Part shown: piece by piece, positions 36,097-48,631 of the stretch
How the letters are laid out: the number at the start of each line of letters is the position of its first letter
Numbering within the stretch: the first letter of the stretch is position 1
NCBI RefSeq assembly: GCF_030272615.1
Contig: NC_081411.1
Coordinates: 211,312,744-211,376,743 of the forward strand
Length of the DNA: 64,000 nucleotides
Direction: 5' to 3'
Origin: Cryptomeria japonica
Taxonomy: Eukaryota; Streptophyta; Pinopsida; Cupressales; Cupressaceae
Position numbers and translations under genes: made by a program
The notes under the pieces: generated by a model
What the model was told of the DNA's origin: nothing
What the model saw: only the letters and a program-made list of their open reading frames with translations
Databases searched by the model: none

Positions 36097-37692
36097 TGTT
36101 GGCATTATTGGCATTAAGTTGTCATTGATGTCAACCGGTTTGGAAAGGTCACTAGTAAGTAAGAAGTGGTGACTAGTATGATGGCAATACACATGAGAGT
36201 AAGTAGACAGAAGGAAGGTTACCGGTACACATGACATGTCATCTACCAGTAAAGAAGGCTTGCCGATAAGGCATAAATTGGGATGAAGGTTGTTTATTTG
36301 TTATGAAGGCACAACAATCGATGAGCAGAACAAAGAGGATGTTTGATAGTCCTACCGACAAGGTCATCTAAACCGGTAGTCTACCGTGGTCTACAAAGAA
36401 TGTCAAACCAACATAGGAATCCAAGAAGAAGTGGATGTCGACAAGCATGACAATTTGATTCCAGGTGGAGGGATTGCATAGGTCGGTGGAGTGTGCATCA
36501 ACGTAACAAATCTACAAACAGGTCATCTTTAATGAGGAACCTACAAGTCATAGAGGATGCCAGAAGATTGTGGCTCAAAGAAGGCAAGCTGGCAAAGCAA
36601 CTGGATTGAGCCTGCAAGAAGATTTGATCTTCATACCCATTTGGTGAAGGAAAAAACAAAACCATTAAGGGAAAATGAAAGAGAAAAGCAGAAAAGAATG
36701 GTACAGACCTCTAGATTTAGAAAACACACATTGGAATGCGAAGCTTTGTGATTGATCGATGTCATGAATATCTTATCCCTAGAAAATAAGATCTAATCAA
36801 ATTGGATTCGGATTGAGTTGGAGAAGGAAAAACCTAACACAACAACGATTGAATGTGTTCTTGGCAGGAATCCACGATTATAAGTACATGAGCTCGAAAC
36901 AGAAAAGGTTGATGGTTGAGGAGAAGAAGAAGAGTGAAGAGATCTTGAGTGTAGAGAAGAATCATCTCCCTTAGAATTTATTCTAAGAAAGTTGTGGAAG
37001 TGAGTTAACAAGCAAACCGGTGACAGGGTTTAACAGGTAGTGATTGAGTACTAGTATAACTATAGAAGGTCCAATAGTTGAGCAAACTGGTGAGGTGTTG
37101 CCAAGCAAAGCGACATCCAAGTGTGACATAGTGAGTTGTGAGGTTATGAGAGAGAGAGAGAGAAGAGAGGACAAGAATCAAAGAGAGTGATTTGATAACC
37201 AGTAGTGTGAGATCCAGTAAAAAAGAGAAGACTGTCAACCGACAGTAACCTATTTGATCAAGAGTTGCAGAACTCATTTACAACAAGAAGCTATAACTGT
37301 ATCAAAATTTTATTTCAATATACATCACCAAGTTGGAGATTGGTGCGGGGGTTAGTTCTCCTTGGGTTGGTGCCCTAAATTAGAAGGGGTTGGTGCTCCT
37401 TGGGTTGGTGCCCTAAATATTTGTAATTTAGTATTTCACTTGTGAGGCTGGATTGGAGAAGTAGTCTCCAGTAGCATTCCTCACTGATGTTTTTCCCATA
37501 TTAGGTTTTCCTCGTACATCTGGTGTTGTGAGTTGCATCTGTGTGTTTGTCTTCTTTGGTTTCCTCATTTTCTTTACTATTTTAATTGTTTATTGCTCAG
37601 GTTAACAACTGGTATTCTAAGGTTGCTTTAAAAGAGAAAAGAATCTACGAACCACTGATTCACCCCCCCTTAGTGGTACTTTATGTTAAACA
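36097..37692 (+). repeat. 3' LTR of element A (1596 bp, uninterrupted)
   Basis: From TGTTGGCATTATTGGC to ATGTTAAACA. It serves as the empty-site reference for S and the TRIM. It includes two copies of CTCCTTGGGTTGGTGCCCTA (37348 and 37390 region) and GTTTTTCCCATATTAGG near 37490. Confidence 0.9.
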
Positions 37693-38362
37693 CTTCGGAG
37701 ACTCAAACTCACTTCTACAAGTCCCACACTTGGGAGGTTGTTTCCATGTTTCACAAGGTTGATCATCGTAGGGTGAAAAATTTTGTGACAACAGTTTTTA
37801 GCACACTTGAGGGGATAGGTACTTCAATATTCATGCTAAGGATTCAGTGTTGCTCTTAGCATCCCTACCTTTGGAGACAATCAATCAAGAACTTGGTGAC
37901 TATTAAGGACAAATTTAGACTCATGGTGATACCAGTTGCAACTTTGTGCCAAGAAGACAAACTAGATCATCATCTAGAGGTACTTTTCAATTCATTCAAC
38001 TTCCTTATTTAGGTTATAGAAGAACTAGAGGTAGGCTTTCTTTGTCACCTACAAGGGGAACTCAAGCAGAAGCATCTATACCCCCCTAATATCCCATTCT
38101 ACCCTCCTATCACAAGATTATCACAGCCCAAATGCCTTAGCATTCATGTCAATAGACCACTATTTCAAAAGGCAGTCCCTAAAGCACACACCTTTGTCAC
38201 CTTTAATCCTTAAGGCTATCCCATTCTTTACCAGGGAAACCTCTATTACTTCTGAAGAACACATCCAAGATGTATCAAGTATCTACACCATATTTGATGT
38301 GATAGAAGATAATGTTGTAGTAAGGATGCTAGCCTCTTCATTGAAGGGAAAGGCCCTACAAT
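37693..38362 (+). pseudogene. Ty3/gypsy gag fragment
   Basis: The frame at 38146-38362 reads IPFFTRETSITSEEHIQDVS and VVVRMLASSLKGKALQ, the retrotransposon gag (RETROTRANS_GAG) pattern of plant gypsy elements. Upstream frames give Arg-rich YLGYRRTRGRLSLSPTRG. It is cut at 38363 by array F and starts at the edge of element A, so it is a leftover of older sequence. Confidence 0.65.
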
Positions 38363-40415
38363 TGTTGAACACTAGATGTCACTAAGAGGGGGGAGTGAAT
38401 CGGTGATTTCCCAATCTTTTCCCTTTTCTATCATATGTGTAAATATTAGTTAGCTGATCTAACATAAATCAAACATATCGGTTATATGGAAGGATAACAC
38501 ATATGCAACCACACATGAAGGGACATCTCATAACACCAGATGCACAAGGAAAACCCAAGATGGGAAAAAACTCAGTGACAAGTGTTGTTGGAGTCTACTG
38601 CTCCAATCCAGCCTCACAAAGAAAACCTTGGTTACAACATTTAGGGCACCAATGCAAGGAGTACCACTCTTGCTTTAGGGAACCAACCCAAGGAGCACCA
38701 ACCCCTGCACTGAGCTCCAACTCAGTTATCTACAATAAACATATATTAGATTCAAAAGTAATGTCTTAGTTACAAAATAACTTTGTAACTCTTATGAAAA
38801 TATCTCCACCAGTTCTTTGCAACCTTATCTGTTCAGCCTATTCTTCTTCTCTATCAGTTCTACTCTCTGCTCACTTCTCTCTGATCATAGTGCTGCTAGC
38901 CACCACTGGTCTTCTTCTCATAGTCAGTTGTCTACTATCTTATTCATGCCAATTCTCTGCTGACCTTCTTCACCTTAATCTTATGTGGCTTTTCTCTACT
39001 GGTTCAGTTACTACCGGTATACTCCTCTCTTAGACTTAACGACATGCTATCAGTTGCCTCATTCTTGCCAGTTGAACTCCTTAACCCAATTCTCCCTCAT
39101 ACTCATGATCTTCTTTGATTGACTTTGAGAACTTGACTGATTTTGTTCCTTTTTCCTAAACACAATAATATCTTTGACTCGCACTCTTATAGCCATATTT
39201 TCATGCCTAAATGTGAGTTTGCACATTGGCACGCTAGGGTTTCCTCCATGCACTGAATCTACATCTAATTTGATCTCTGATCATCATGACATATCATATC
39301 CAATCTAATATCATGTACTTGATCGATGTTCAACACTCAATCAATGAGCATCACCCAACTATTTACCTTGCAAACAACGTCCTCTCTTTTTCTATCTGTA
39401 GCATGATTTTTGGTCTTTCGTCTGATCGATCACATGCATGATGTGGTTTCCTTCATCCTCTTCAAACTGCAAGATTATTGTTTTCTGGATATCTGTTATT
39501 TCCTTGATCTTGAGCCCCAATCCTTTGCCATACTTCGTCAATCTTCATAGTTACCATAAATGTTGGAACAGTCACCAAAAACATCACCGACACATCACAC
39601 CAACTTGTGCATGCATGCCACTTCACCTCCACATGGCCCCTTTCTCAGCATCCACCTTTTCTAGGCTGGTTATCTTGGCTTGGATGGGATCACTAACCAA
39701 CCACACAACTGGGTTCATCTACCAGTTCACAACCCTATTGGTTATACCCTAACCAGTTTGCCTTCAACCTTTCACTCTGCTTTTGTTTTGATGGAGCACC
39801 TAAACTGGTTAGCACACATGCCAGCCTACCTCATGCACATCTTCATCAAATGGGAGCCTTCTGCATCTGCACTTTGTCAGCATTACCAGTGGACATACTT
39901 CTTGATAAACACCTTGCTGTCATCATGTCATCAACCCTCACCAATCTCCATCTATCTGCTTCTTCTCAAACTTGCCTTCTTCATCTCTTGCCCAATTCTC
40001 CTATCAATTGGTTTGTCAAAGTGACAAACATATCCTTCAATCTCTATACCGATAACTCATCATGTCTACCCGACTGATCTGGTGCATATCTCTAATCTCA
40101 CACACCTAAGGCAACTTGGTGTTTCACCAATTCATTCAGTTGGAGCATGTAATCACCTGCCTTCTACTCTTTTATCATATCTTGAAGGACTATGATGCAT
40201 TCCATGCATAATAGGAGATAAGCTCCACTTACCGGTGGGAGTGGATCCTTGTCATATACATCTTGCAATGCACCAATGGGTCTTCCCTAGTTGAGCAACA
40301 TATCTTCAAACAAACACATGTGAACCAGTAGGGCACATTCACTATCAATCATCTCTTCATTTGGTGACCACATCTTTATTCAGTGGGAGTCCTACTGTTT
40401 CTCATCCACACAACA
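38363..40415 (-). repeat. LTR1 of array F, truncated by deletion
   Basis: Colinear with LTR2 from TGTTGAACACTAG to CATCCACACAAC (about 40414). It then jumps into sequence that in LTR2 lies ~437 bp further on (after 51687), past the LTR border. The junction shares CAAC, so a microhomology deletion removed the LTR start and purine tract. Confidence 0.8.
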
Positions 40416-41245
40416 ATGGTAAAGGTCACTAACGGGGTTTCTCTCCTCCTTGTGTGTACTAGACACTGACAGAGTTTTCTCTCCACTATTTCTCTACCAG
40501 ATGCTTCTCCTCCTTGAACCATCATTCATTACATCCTCTCAAGTCACAACAATTGAGATGGAGCGCACAACCATCTACTGACACCAATTGTTTAGCAACC
40601 AAGTGTATATGCAAACCAAAAACACATGCATATACAAGTCTGAAACCAATTGAAGGCCCATGTGTCAGTGAATACAACATACTTGCTAGTCAGACTGTAT
40701 CATCTCCCTTTGATATGCAGAAGTTATTCTGACCCCTATTTGCTGATATCAAGTGTTGAAGTTGACACTGATACCAATTGTATCTTCTTCGATACCAAAT
40801 GCAGGTTCTCTTGTGCAAGTAGGTTTCCTTCTTTACAAACAACACTCGCATTAGTCTAGTTGTGATTTTAACTGGATAGGCATTGAAATATCTCACAACC
40901 CTGGACACTTCCAAAGACACAATCATACAGGTACATTCATAGACACTTACACACTGTCTTTGTCCAGTAAGTCTGATAATAGTCAAAAAAACATGGTTGT
41001 CAACTCCCCCTCAGTCATACATCTTAGGTTCCCATTGCCTGTCACATTCAAAACTAGAGCTCCAATCTACACCATATACTAGTTGAGCTATGCATATGTG
41101 ATCAACTGATGATCTTTCAGCTCCATTATAACCATCACAACATATGACATGATCCTAAGTGTACACAATGCCATACAATATCACTATCATGCAATAAAAC
41201 CAAACAGTTAGCCCAAAAAGATGTGTGTATACATGATCAACTACT
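40416..41245 (-). other. Internal region 1 of array F, 3' part
   Basis: Aligns with 51688-52401 and 59971-60084 of internal region 2. No coding sequence seen. It carries two TGATACCAATTG strings (near 40769 and, diverged, 40568), resembling PBS complements. It is interrupted after ATGATCAACTACT (41245). Confidence 0.7.
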
Positions 41246-41825
41246 AGTATACAATGGCAACCAATATGGGAGATTGATGAGTAGTGCTAGAATTGATGAA
41301 TACTAGAAATGGTGTCATTGATGTCCTCTAGCATAACATGGTACTGGTAAGGGAGAGAAGGTCATTCAACACAATGGCCATTTGAGTCACTAGCACACAA
41401 GTTAGTGTTTGACTTGTGTTGAAGATATGGATAGGAGACTTGTATAATATAACAACTAGTAAATGATGACATATGTAAGAGGGCAAGATGTTGGGTTGTT
41501 GATTGTGATGAAGAGGGGAAATGTTACCAAAAGTCACATCAACACCAGAGGTGAAGTATGTGCAGGCCACCAGTATGTTGTGTGAATGAGAAAAAGTAGG
41601 ACTCCCACCAAATAAATATGCAGTGACCAAATGAAGAGATGACTAACAGTGAATGTGCCCAACCGGTTCACATGTGCTTGTTTGAAGATATGTTTCTCAA
41701 CCAAGGAAGCCACATTAGTGCATTGCAAGATGCAGATTACAAGGATCAACTCCCACTAGTAAGTGGAGATTATCTCATATTATGCATGGAATGCATCATA
41801 GTCCTCTGAGATAAGAAAAAAGAGT
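41246..41825 (+). repeat. Sense fragment of an F-family LTR
   Basis: This is the reverse complement of LTR2 sequence at roughly 51010-51560, hence in plus (sense) orientation, opposite to the surrounding array. Homology ends at AAAAGAGT (41825), where LINE sequence begins. Confidence 0.8.
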
Positions 41826-42820
41826 TGATCTTGTATACATGTTGGGCTAAGGCCTGGTATCCAAGTTTGACTCCTAAAATTAATATTTTTTGATGGATTC
41901 TTTTGCAAACTAAGATATTAACCATAGATAACTTTAGAAAGAGGGGTTTCTACATCACCAAAAGATGCTATATTTGTCTCAATGATGAGGAATCTATGAA
42001 CCACATTTTTATACACTATCCTTATGTCCAATATATTTGGGCTATGTTTTTTCAGCATTGGGGTTTGAATTGGGTCTTCCCAGAGGAGATTTAACACTAT
42101 TTCAGGAGTTGGTAGTGCAATACAAATAATTTGACCATAAGAAATTTATGGAAGTTTTCCTTTCCACATATCCTTTGGGGTATCTGGAAAGAGATATTAA
42201 CCCCTCTGAGGTGGTTTGGGCCAAGATAAAATATAATTTTATTGAGAATGTGGTGTCTAGGAGAGATCATTATAGCAATTGTAAGGAGGATTTTATGTTC
42301 TCAATAGCTAGAACATCCCAGCCTACATGGACATCAATACCAAGAAAATCAAAAGAAATATGTGTAGTTGGTATTTTCCCCATATTTAATAGTTTAAGGC
42401 TAACTTCGATGGAGTTGCTAAAGGGAGCCCAGGGCCTGTTGGCTATGGTGGAGTTATTCGAAATGGTGTTGGATTTTGCATTGGGGTGGTGGCCTTTCCC
42501 TTGGGGAATCACACTAATCATCTGGCTGAAGCTATGGGCGCCCTCCAAGCTATCATATTAGCACATAATCTAGGAGTCAAATTAGTATGGCTGGAGGGGG
42601 ATTCTAAAAACATTATCAATTGCCTCCTTGGTAAACACCAACCCTTGTGGATGATTAAAAATAATATTGGTTCAGCCAAGGAGATGCTTGAGGGGTTTAA
42701 TTAGTGCTACATTTCTCATGAATACAGAGAGGCCAACATGAGTGCTAACCGGGCCACCAATGAGGCGGTACAGAGTGGGAAAATCAAGATTTGGAATAGT
42801 GAGGGGGAGCTCCCTTGAGT
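41826..42820 (+). pseudogene. LINE zf-RVT and RNase H domains
   Basis: Starts LTPKINIFWWILLQTKILTI and RGFYITKRCYICLNDEESMN followed by HIFIHYPYVQYIW: the CxxC..H..C-like zinc finger (last ligands altered). RNase H is readable across two frames: FDGVAKGSPGPVGYGGVIRN, HTNHLAEAMGALQA, LVWLEGDSKNIINCL, then YREANMSANRA, giving the D, E, D catalytic set. Several stops and one frameshift. Confidence 0.78.
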
Positions 42821-43122
42821 GGAACGTGACATCTTAAATTATGAAAGATATCATGGTAAGTAAGGCCATATTTGAAATCATTTTTTGAGATGATAGGGGA
42901 GGTCCTGGCATCAAGAAATGGTTTTGTATGCAACTGAGAAGGAGGTACATTAATAATTGTTGGATCACCTTCCATGCTTTGTGGGTGATTTTTTCCTTTT
43001 TGAATGAAAGAATTAGAAATATCCCTTAGTTTCTAGTGGTTTCTTCCCTTCTAATTAGAAAGTCCATAGAAAAGAGTGGTATTTGCAGGAAATAAAAGTT
43101 GACAAAAATCGATAAGAAAATG

Positions 43123-44757
43123 GGAGAAAATCATAAGAGAAAGGAGGCAACAAAAATTAATAAATGGTGGGACCATCCTCAAGTTTGGGTTGTGCTGCAA
43201 GCAGCTAAAATGACTGATTTTATGGAGAGAATGCAAGAGAAATGGCTAGAAATTATAAGGATATTCAAAAAGAGATGGAATAAGGGTAGCTTGACCATTG
43301 GCAATAGGAAGGTCAAGGTGAATGAGACCTTGATCGCTGAGGCTATGGGTCTACCGATGAATGGTATCAAGTTCTATAGGGATAGGAAGTTTTCTAATGT
43401 TGCAGTGAAGAAATTCCCTAAGGATGAGGAGGATAAAGTGAGGTTGGTGAAGGGAAGTCATACTTACTATTTCCCTAAGGTAATTAAGTTGATATGGCGA
43501 TGAGTTTTGTTTAATATTATGGAATTTATCACTTTAGATGGGAGATTTAATAGGGTTTACAACTATAATTTTGTTATTCTCAACCATTTCTATTATAAGA
43601 AGAAAATTTCAATCCTATATTATTTGTTCTGTCCCCTAAATGTTGGGATAAAGGATGCTATCTCTAACCCCAAAACTAATCCTTCTATGCATGAGGGTCT
43701 AATGGTGATTTTGTACAATCACGTCAAGAATACCACCACTCATCTGAACATTGCAGAGGTTTCTAAGTCAAACGAGGAATTGGAAGACTTGGATGATGAT
43801 GATGGTGAAGGTTATGATACTGAAGTTTATATTGAGGATGACCCCCATATCACTGGGTCAAGAAAGCGAAGAAGAAAAATAGGGAAAGAGGATCAGAGTA
43901 AAGGGTTAGCCAGAAGGAAGTAGAAGGGGGAGGATGATGAAAGCTAGTATGAGGAGGTCTAAATCCTCTCTAGCTAGAAGCATAAAAGGAAAACTATGAG
44001 AAATGAGGATGTGGGGGATAAGAACCATTCACCCTTCTCGACTAGTTCTAAGGATAAGTGCCTGGCTGGGGAGGACACCTCCATGAAGGAAGCTAAGAGT
44101 GCAGATTTGAAGGAGGTGGGTCTGGAGGTGAATTTGGATCCTATAGGAGACAAGGCCCAGGATGGCTCCCATCTAGATATTGACCTTTTCTTCAAAAATG
44201 GCACGAATAGCTTCAACAAGGTTTTCCTCTAGCTTCATAAGGAAATAACAAGCATAAAAGCCAAGCAAACCCAAGAAGCTAGCAAAATTGAGAATTTAGA
44301 AGCTATTGGCACTAGTAAATTTAGCTCCCTCCCTAATTGTTTAAGTGAACTTACCAAAGCAATTAGTAATGTTGAGGAGATCATTAATGCATAGCATAAT
44401 AGCTTCCAAATCTTGGAGAACAAAGCTAGGGCTACTAAAAAAAGGATGGAAGGGGTTGAGAATATTCTCAAGAAGATTGGGGAGAAGAGCCATAAGATCT
44501 TAAAGGCCGCCTCAACAAGAATGAAGGTTCTTATCAACAAGCTTGATAGTGATCAAGGGGGAAAGGCCTTTGGGGACATCATTGAGGTCAAGGAAGACAC
44601 CCCTAAAGATAAGGAGACTGGTCATGGTAGAAGAACTTGCATGAGCACTAGAAACAAGAAAAGCCAAAGCAGGGAGATTGAGGAAATTAAGCGAATTGCT
44701 GAGAACATGGAGCATTTGGAGCTGGAAGTTGTAGAGCTGCTTAAGAACTTTACCTAG
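43123..44757 (+). pseudogene. LINE ORF3: extra protein of unknown function
   Basis: Not recognised as a standard LINE protein. ATG at 43123 (or 43099) starts a basic N-terminus, then KVKVNETLIAEAMGLPMNGI and FYRDRKFSNVAVKKFP, VKGSHTYYFPKVIKLIWR, and, after a single TGA at 43501, IMEFITLDGRFNRVYNYNFV. This resembles plant retroelement-associated mobile-domain proteins (weak, inference). An acidic DDDDGEG stretch, a basic KRRRK motif and a coiled-coil C-terminus (EIEEIKRIAENMEHLELEVV) follow. Only a handful of stops (43501, 43921, 44230, 44392) interrupt ~540 codons. It lies between RNase H and the A-rich tail. Confidence 0.6.
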
Positions 44758-44942
44758 CCTTGGATTTTTCTTTGTCAGTCCTATTTGTTGTCTTTTTGTT
44801 GATGGCCTTTTGTTTGTTACTCAACTCTCTTTTCTATGTTTCTTGTCACTTTCTTTTTGTAGTGCTTTAATGGCTATCTTTTGATCTTATGCTATAATAG
44901 GTTTTAGGGGCCCATGAAAAAATGTTTTTCCTTAATCAAAAA

Positions 44943-47422
44943 CTATTGGGCCATCATATGTCATTCAGGTCTTTATCAGTACCACCTAAGATATAAACTC
45001 CTCATTTCATGGTACTAGAGCTAATGCAATGATCCTGGACCTCGTTGTCTTACATAACATGTATTGTTGGTTAGTATACATACCGGTATCATACTGCACA
45101 TACCGGTTTGCTACATCAGTCCATCACTACCGGAGCATCTTCCTCTAACTCCTATCTTCTTGTGTCAATTTGCATCTGATCCCAATTGCAAATTTTCCAT
45201 CCATTGACACATGGAGAAGTGATCCATCTCTCATATGTAGGTGTGTAGCCAAGGCAACCTCTACACACACTTACCTTTTCATTTCCTTTTTTCTTACCGA
45301 CAACATCCTATTATTCTATTTTTCCTCTTTCACTGAGGGGGTGAATGATATGGTCAGTGTACTACTCCCCCTAAGGTCCTGCATCTCCTTTAAGCCTTAG
45401 GAGATATCACCTATGCATTGAATGCACAGTGTCAGTCCATGGTTGCATCTTCTTCCTTCTTCCTCCATACCTCCTTGGTCTCATTCTTCTTCCCATTTTT
45501 AGTATTGGGAGCAGGTGTTACCTTATTTTGTTGATTGGTTCTTTCTCTACCATATTGTGCATCATGCCTAGAAGCATTGTTGTAGAAGCAAATTGTGTTC
45601 ATGCCAAACACATGATTGGGGGACCTTTTGATATACCGATTTGCTCCTCCTTTTCTGATCAAACCATTGTATGCCAGCTACCAGTCTCCATGCATTCCTT
45701 TATTGCATAGGAACACTTATCCTCTTGTACCCTATAGGTCTTTGTTGCTCATATACCTTATAACTACTTCCATAGTGAGCATGATTGTTCCACTAGATGC
45801 CATAGGACTGAGAATTCTTCTTCCCGCATTCATGACTTCTATAGCCAAAACCATTGCCTTGATAATATAAAGCATTTCCATAACTGGGAGAGGGGATATT
45901 CTTGTTTCTACTCTTTGAAATTTTGTGCCCATATGCAAGATATCTATGGCAACCTAAATTGTTTCTCCTAGATCCCTTTCTATATTCTTCTACTCTATGA
46001 CCATATCCATTCTATGTAAATCATTGACTCGATAAGGAGGACTTATTACTTACAAATTTATTTTTCCAATCATGAGGTGATCTTACCGGTTTGGCATTTC
46101 CATTTCTGCTTCTCCAGGAGTGGATCCTAGGTTGTCCACTTTTTGCATCTCTTCCATCCGGTCTCTTCTTTTCCCACACTTTCTTTGTCTTATGGGTAGT
46201 AGCATTTCCTTGTCTTCTTCTGTTCTTTCTTCTGGTGAACTTGCCTTCTCTGATAATCCCTTTTCCTTTGGGATCTACATTGTTCCTCCTTCTTGCATCA
46301 CTGGTCTTCATCCTTAGCTTCATGTCTTCACCAGTTGTGGTTACACCAACCTTTTTTTGGGGAGTATTCCGGATAGTGAAGGTTTGTCCCTTGTTATCTC
46401 CATTTAAGGAGACAACCAAAATGTCATTCTGGGGGGAATTGTTGCTGGTGGAGCATTCACCGACACCACTTCCTAATCATTAGGTATCCTTTGCATGCTT
46501 TTGCTTCTTCAACATATTGTCCAAGGAATCACTACTGCCATCAAACCAGATTCTTACCTTGAGTTCATCCTGACATTTCTCAAGTTCATTACGGAGATTC
46601 TCCATATCCCCTACTAGCTACTAATATTTTTTATCGTTGGCCTCTAGCTTAGATGCTAGATCATTACACTGACACTCCTTGGTGTCTTCTTGTTGAGTCT
46701 TTAACTCTGAGATACATTTCTCAAATTCTTCATGGCCTCTGATCAACTGGTTTTGGTCCATAATTGTAACATTCTTAAGTAACTTTTATTCATTCCTCAC
46801 TCTACTAAGTTCTTTGAGTGCACTTACAAGTTCCCCTTCAAGATTAACATCTGCTTCTTCTTCACCTTCACTATCATTGCCAAACACATCTCGTTGGTGG
46901 GAATCACTTGCATGATCATTCTCAGATGTGTGCCTTTCATCCACTGATTCTTGAGCCATGAAGAGGTGGGTTCTTTCTTCATCATTGTTGCAGCTCCTAA
47001 CATATCTACATTTATGACCTGTAGAAACATGAGTTGCATTTCTCATCTTGTCTTTACAAACTAGTTCTGTAGTAGTAGGCTCATTTCCATAGAGCTTCTT
47101 CAATCTATCCCATAAGTTTTTTGTCGATCTATGTCTATCTAGCTATGAGGAAACATCATCTAATAACCCATAGAGTATAGCCTCCAATGCTACATCATTG
47201 CACCAGTTTCTTCTTTCTGCATCTGAATCAGTGGGAGGACTGACTTTACTAGGGCATCCATTTACAAACACATCCACACATCAAACCCTAAAGAGGATAG
47301 GTAGACTTTCATCCTATAAATCCAAATTGGAAAATTTGACCCATCAAATACAGGAGTAAGGATTGACACAAAACAAACCATTATTTTCAAATACTAGAAT
47401 CTACCCAAGCTCTGATACCAAT
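44943..47422 (-). pseudogene. Array F internal region 1: gag remnant
   Basis: Minus-strand reading from the PBS gives PPTDSDAERRNWCNDVALEA, LWDRLKKLYGNEPTTTELVC, an acidic stretch with NDSEGEEEADVNLEGEL (46786-47103), a basic segment (RRNNVDPKGKGI) at 46021-46419, and a degenerate knuckle YQGNGFGYRSHEC near 45830. This is copia gag; no pol follows. Many stops. The 3' part down to 44943 is noncoding. Confidence 0.75.
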
Positions 47423-47700
47423 TGTTGAACACTAGATGTCACTGAGGGGGGGCACTGAATCAGTGATTTCCCAATCTTTTCCCCTTTCTATCCTCTATGT
47501 ATATACCGGTTGACTAATCTAATATAAATCAAGCATACCAGTTAGATGGAAGGATAACACATATGAAACCACACATGAAAGGGACATCTCATAACACCAA
47601 ATGTATGAGGAAAACCCAAGATGGGAAAAACCTTGGTGAGAAGTGTTGATGGAGTATACTGCTCCAATCCAACCTCACAAAGAAAACCTTTTCTACGACA

Positions 47701-47805
47701 TTTAGGGCACCAACCCAAGGAGTGCCACTCTTGCTTTAGGGCACCAACCCAAGGAGCACCAACCCTTGATTTAAGGGAACCAACCCAAGGATCACCAACC
47801 CCTAG
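47701..47805 (-). repeat. Three 34-35 bp repeats inside the F LTR
   Basis: Units TTTAGGGCACCAACCCAAGG at 47701, 47735 and (as TTAAGGGAACC) ~47770. LTR3 also has three units near 62907-63000; LTR1 has about two. The same motif, inverted, occurs twice in the LTR of element A. Confidence 0.8.
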
Positions 47806-48631
47806 ACCAAGCTCCAACTCAGTGATCTACAATAAACATATATCAGATTCAAAAGTAATATCTTTGTTACAAAATAAATTTGTAACTCTTATGCAAATCT
47901 CTCCATCAGTTCTCCTCTCTTCAATCCTCTATCAGTTCTCTTCTCACCTTCTCACTACTACAACCTTATCTCCTATTGCAACTTAGTCTATGTTGCAACC
48001 CTACCGATTTAGAATCTTCTTCTTCTCTATTGGTTCTTCTTTATAATCACACTGCTTCTAGCTACCACTAGTCTTCTTCTCGTAGTCAGTTGTCTGCTAT
48101 CCAATTCATGTGGGTTATCTCCTCACCTTCTTCACCTCAATCTTATGTGTCTTTTCTCTCCTAGTTCAGTCACTACCAATATACTCCTCTCTTAGACTTA
48201 ACAACATGCTATCGGTTACCTCACTCTTGCCGGTTGAACTCTTCAACCCGATTCTCTCTCACACTTAGTCTTTCTCTAATTGTCTTTGAGCACTTGACTT
48301 AATTTCTTCCTCATGCAACATCCTCTTAATGAGTATAAACTAAATTCCTTAATAAAAGAAAATAAAAGAAATGACTTGTCCTCACACAACAATATCTTTG
48401 GCTCGCACTCTTATAGCTAGATTTTCCAGCCTAAATGTGAGATTCAATATTGGCATGCTAGGGTTTCCACCATACACTAAATCTACATCCGATCTGATCT
48501 CTGATCATCATTACATATCATATCCAATTTGATATCATTTTCTTGATCAATTTTCATCACTCAATCAATGAGCATCACCCAACTATTTACCTTGCAAACT
48601 ACGTCTTCTCTCTTTTGTCATCTATAGCATG

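Larger units (their letters stand above)
6997..37692 (+). mobile_element. Element A: copia (Sirevirus-like) retrotransposon, host of nested insertions
   Basis: Both LTRs start TGTTGGCATTATTGGC (6997 and 36097). The 5-bp flanks are CTTTG (6992-6996) and CTTCG (37693-37697), one mismatch. Removing five direct insertions (S, TRIM, B, E and D with C inside it) leaves about 8.7 kb: LTR, degenerate PBS, long gag, protease, integrase, reverse transcriptase, RNase H, three purine tracts, LTR. Integrase before polymerase defines Ty1/copia. The long coiled-coil gag and repeated AAAGGGGG tracts are Sirevirus traits; assigning it there is inference. Its ORF has several TAG stops and frameshifts. Confidence 0.88.
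41826..44942 (+). mobile_element. 5'-truncated LINE with RNase H and an extra ORF3
   Basis: Begins inside the LINE polymerase C-terminus (zinc-binding zf-RVT), continues with RNase H, then a separate ~540-residue coding region, and ends in TTAATCAAAAA at 44942. The flanking host sequence reads AACTACT (left, 41239-41245) and AACTATT (right, 44941-44947), a probable target duplication. The uninterrupted site is seen at about 60076-60090. The LTR fragment 41246-41825 lies inside the same duplication. Confidence 0.75.

Noticed and set aside
45170-46483. Plus-strand ORFs in array F
   Set aside because: Antisense shadows of the minus-strand gag.
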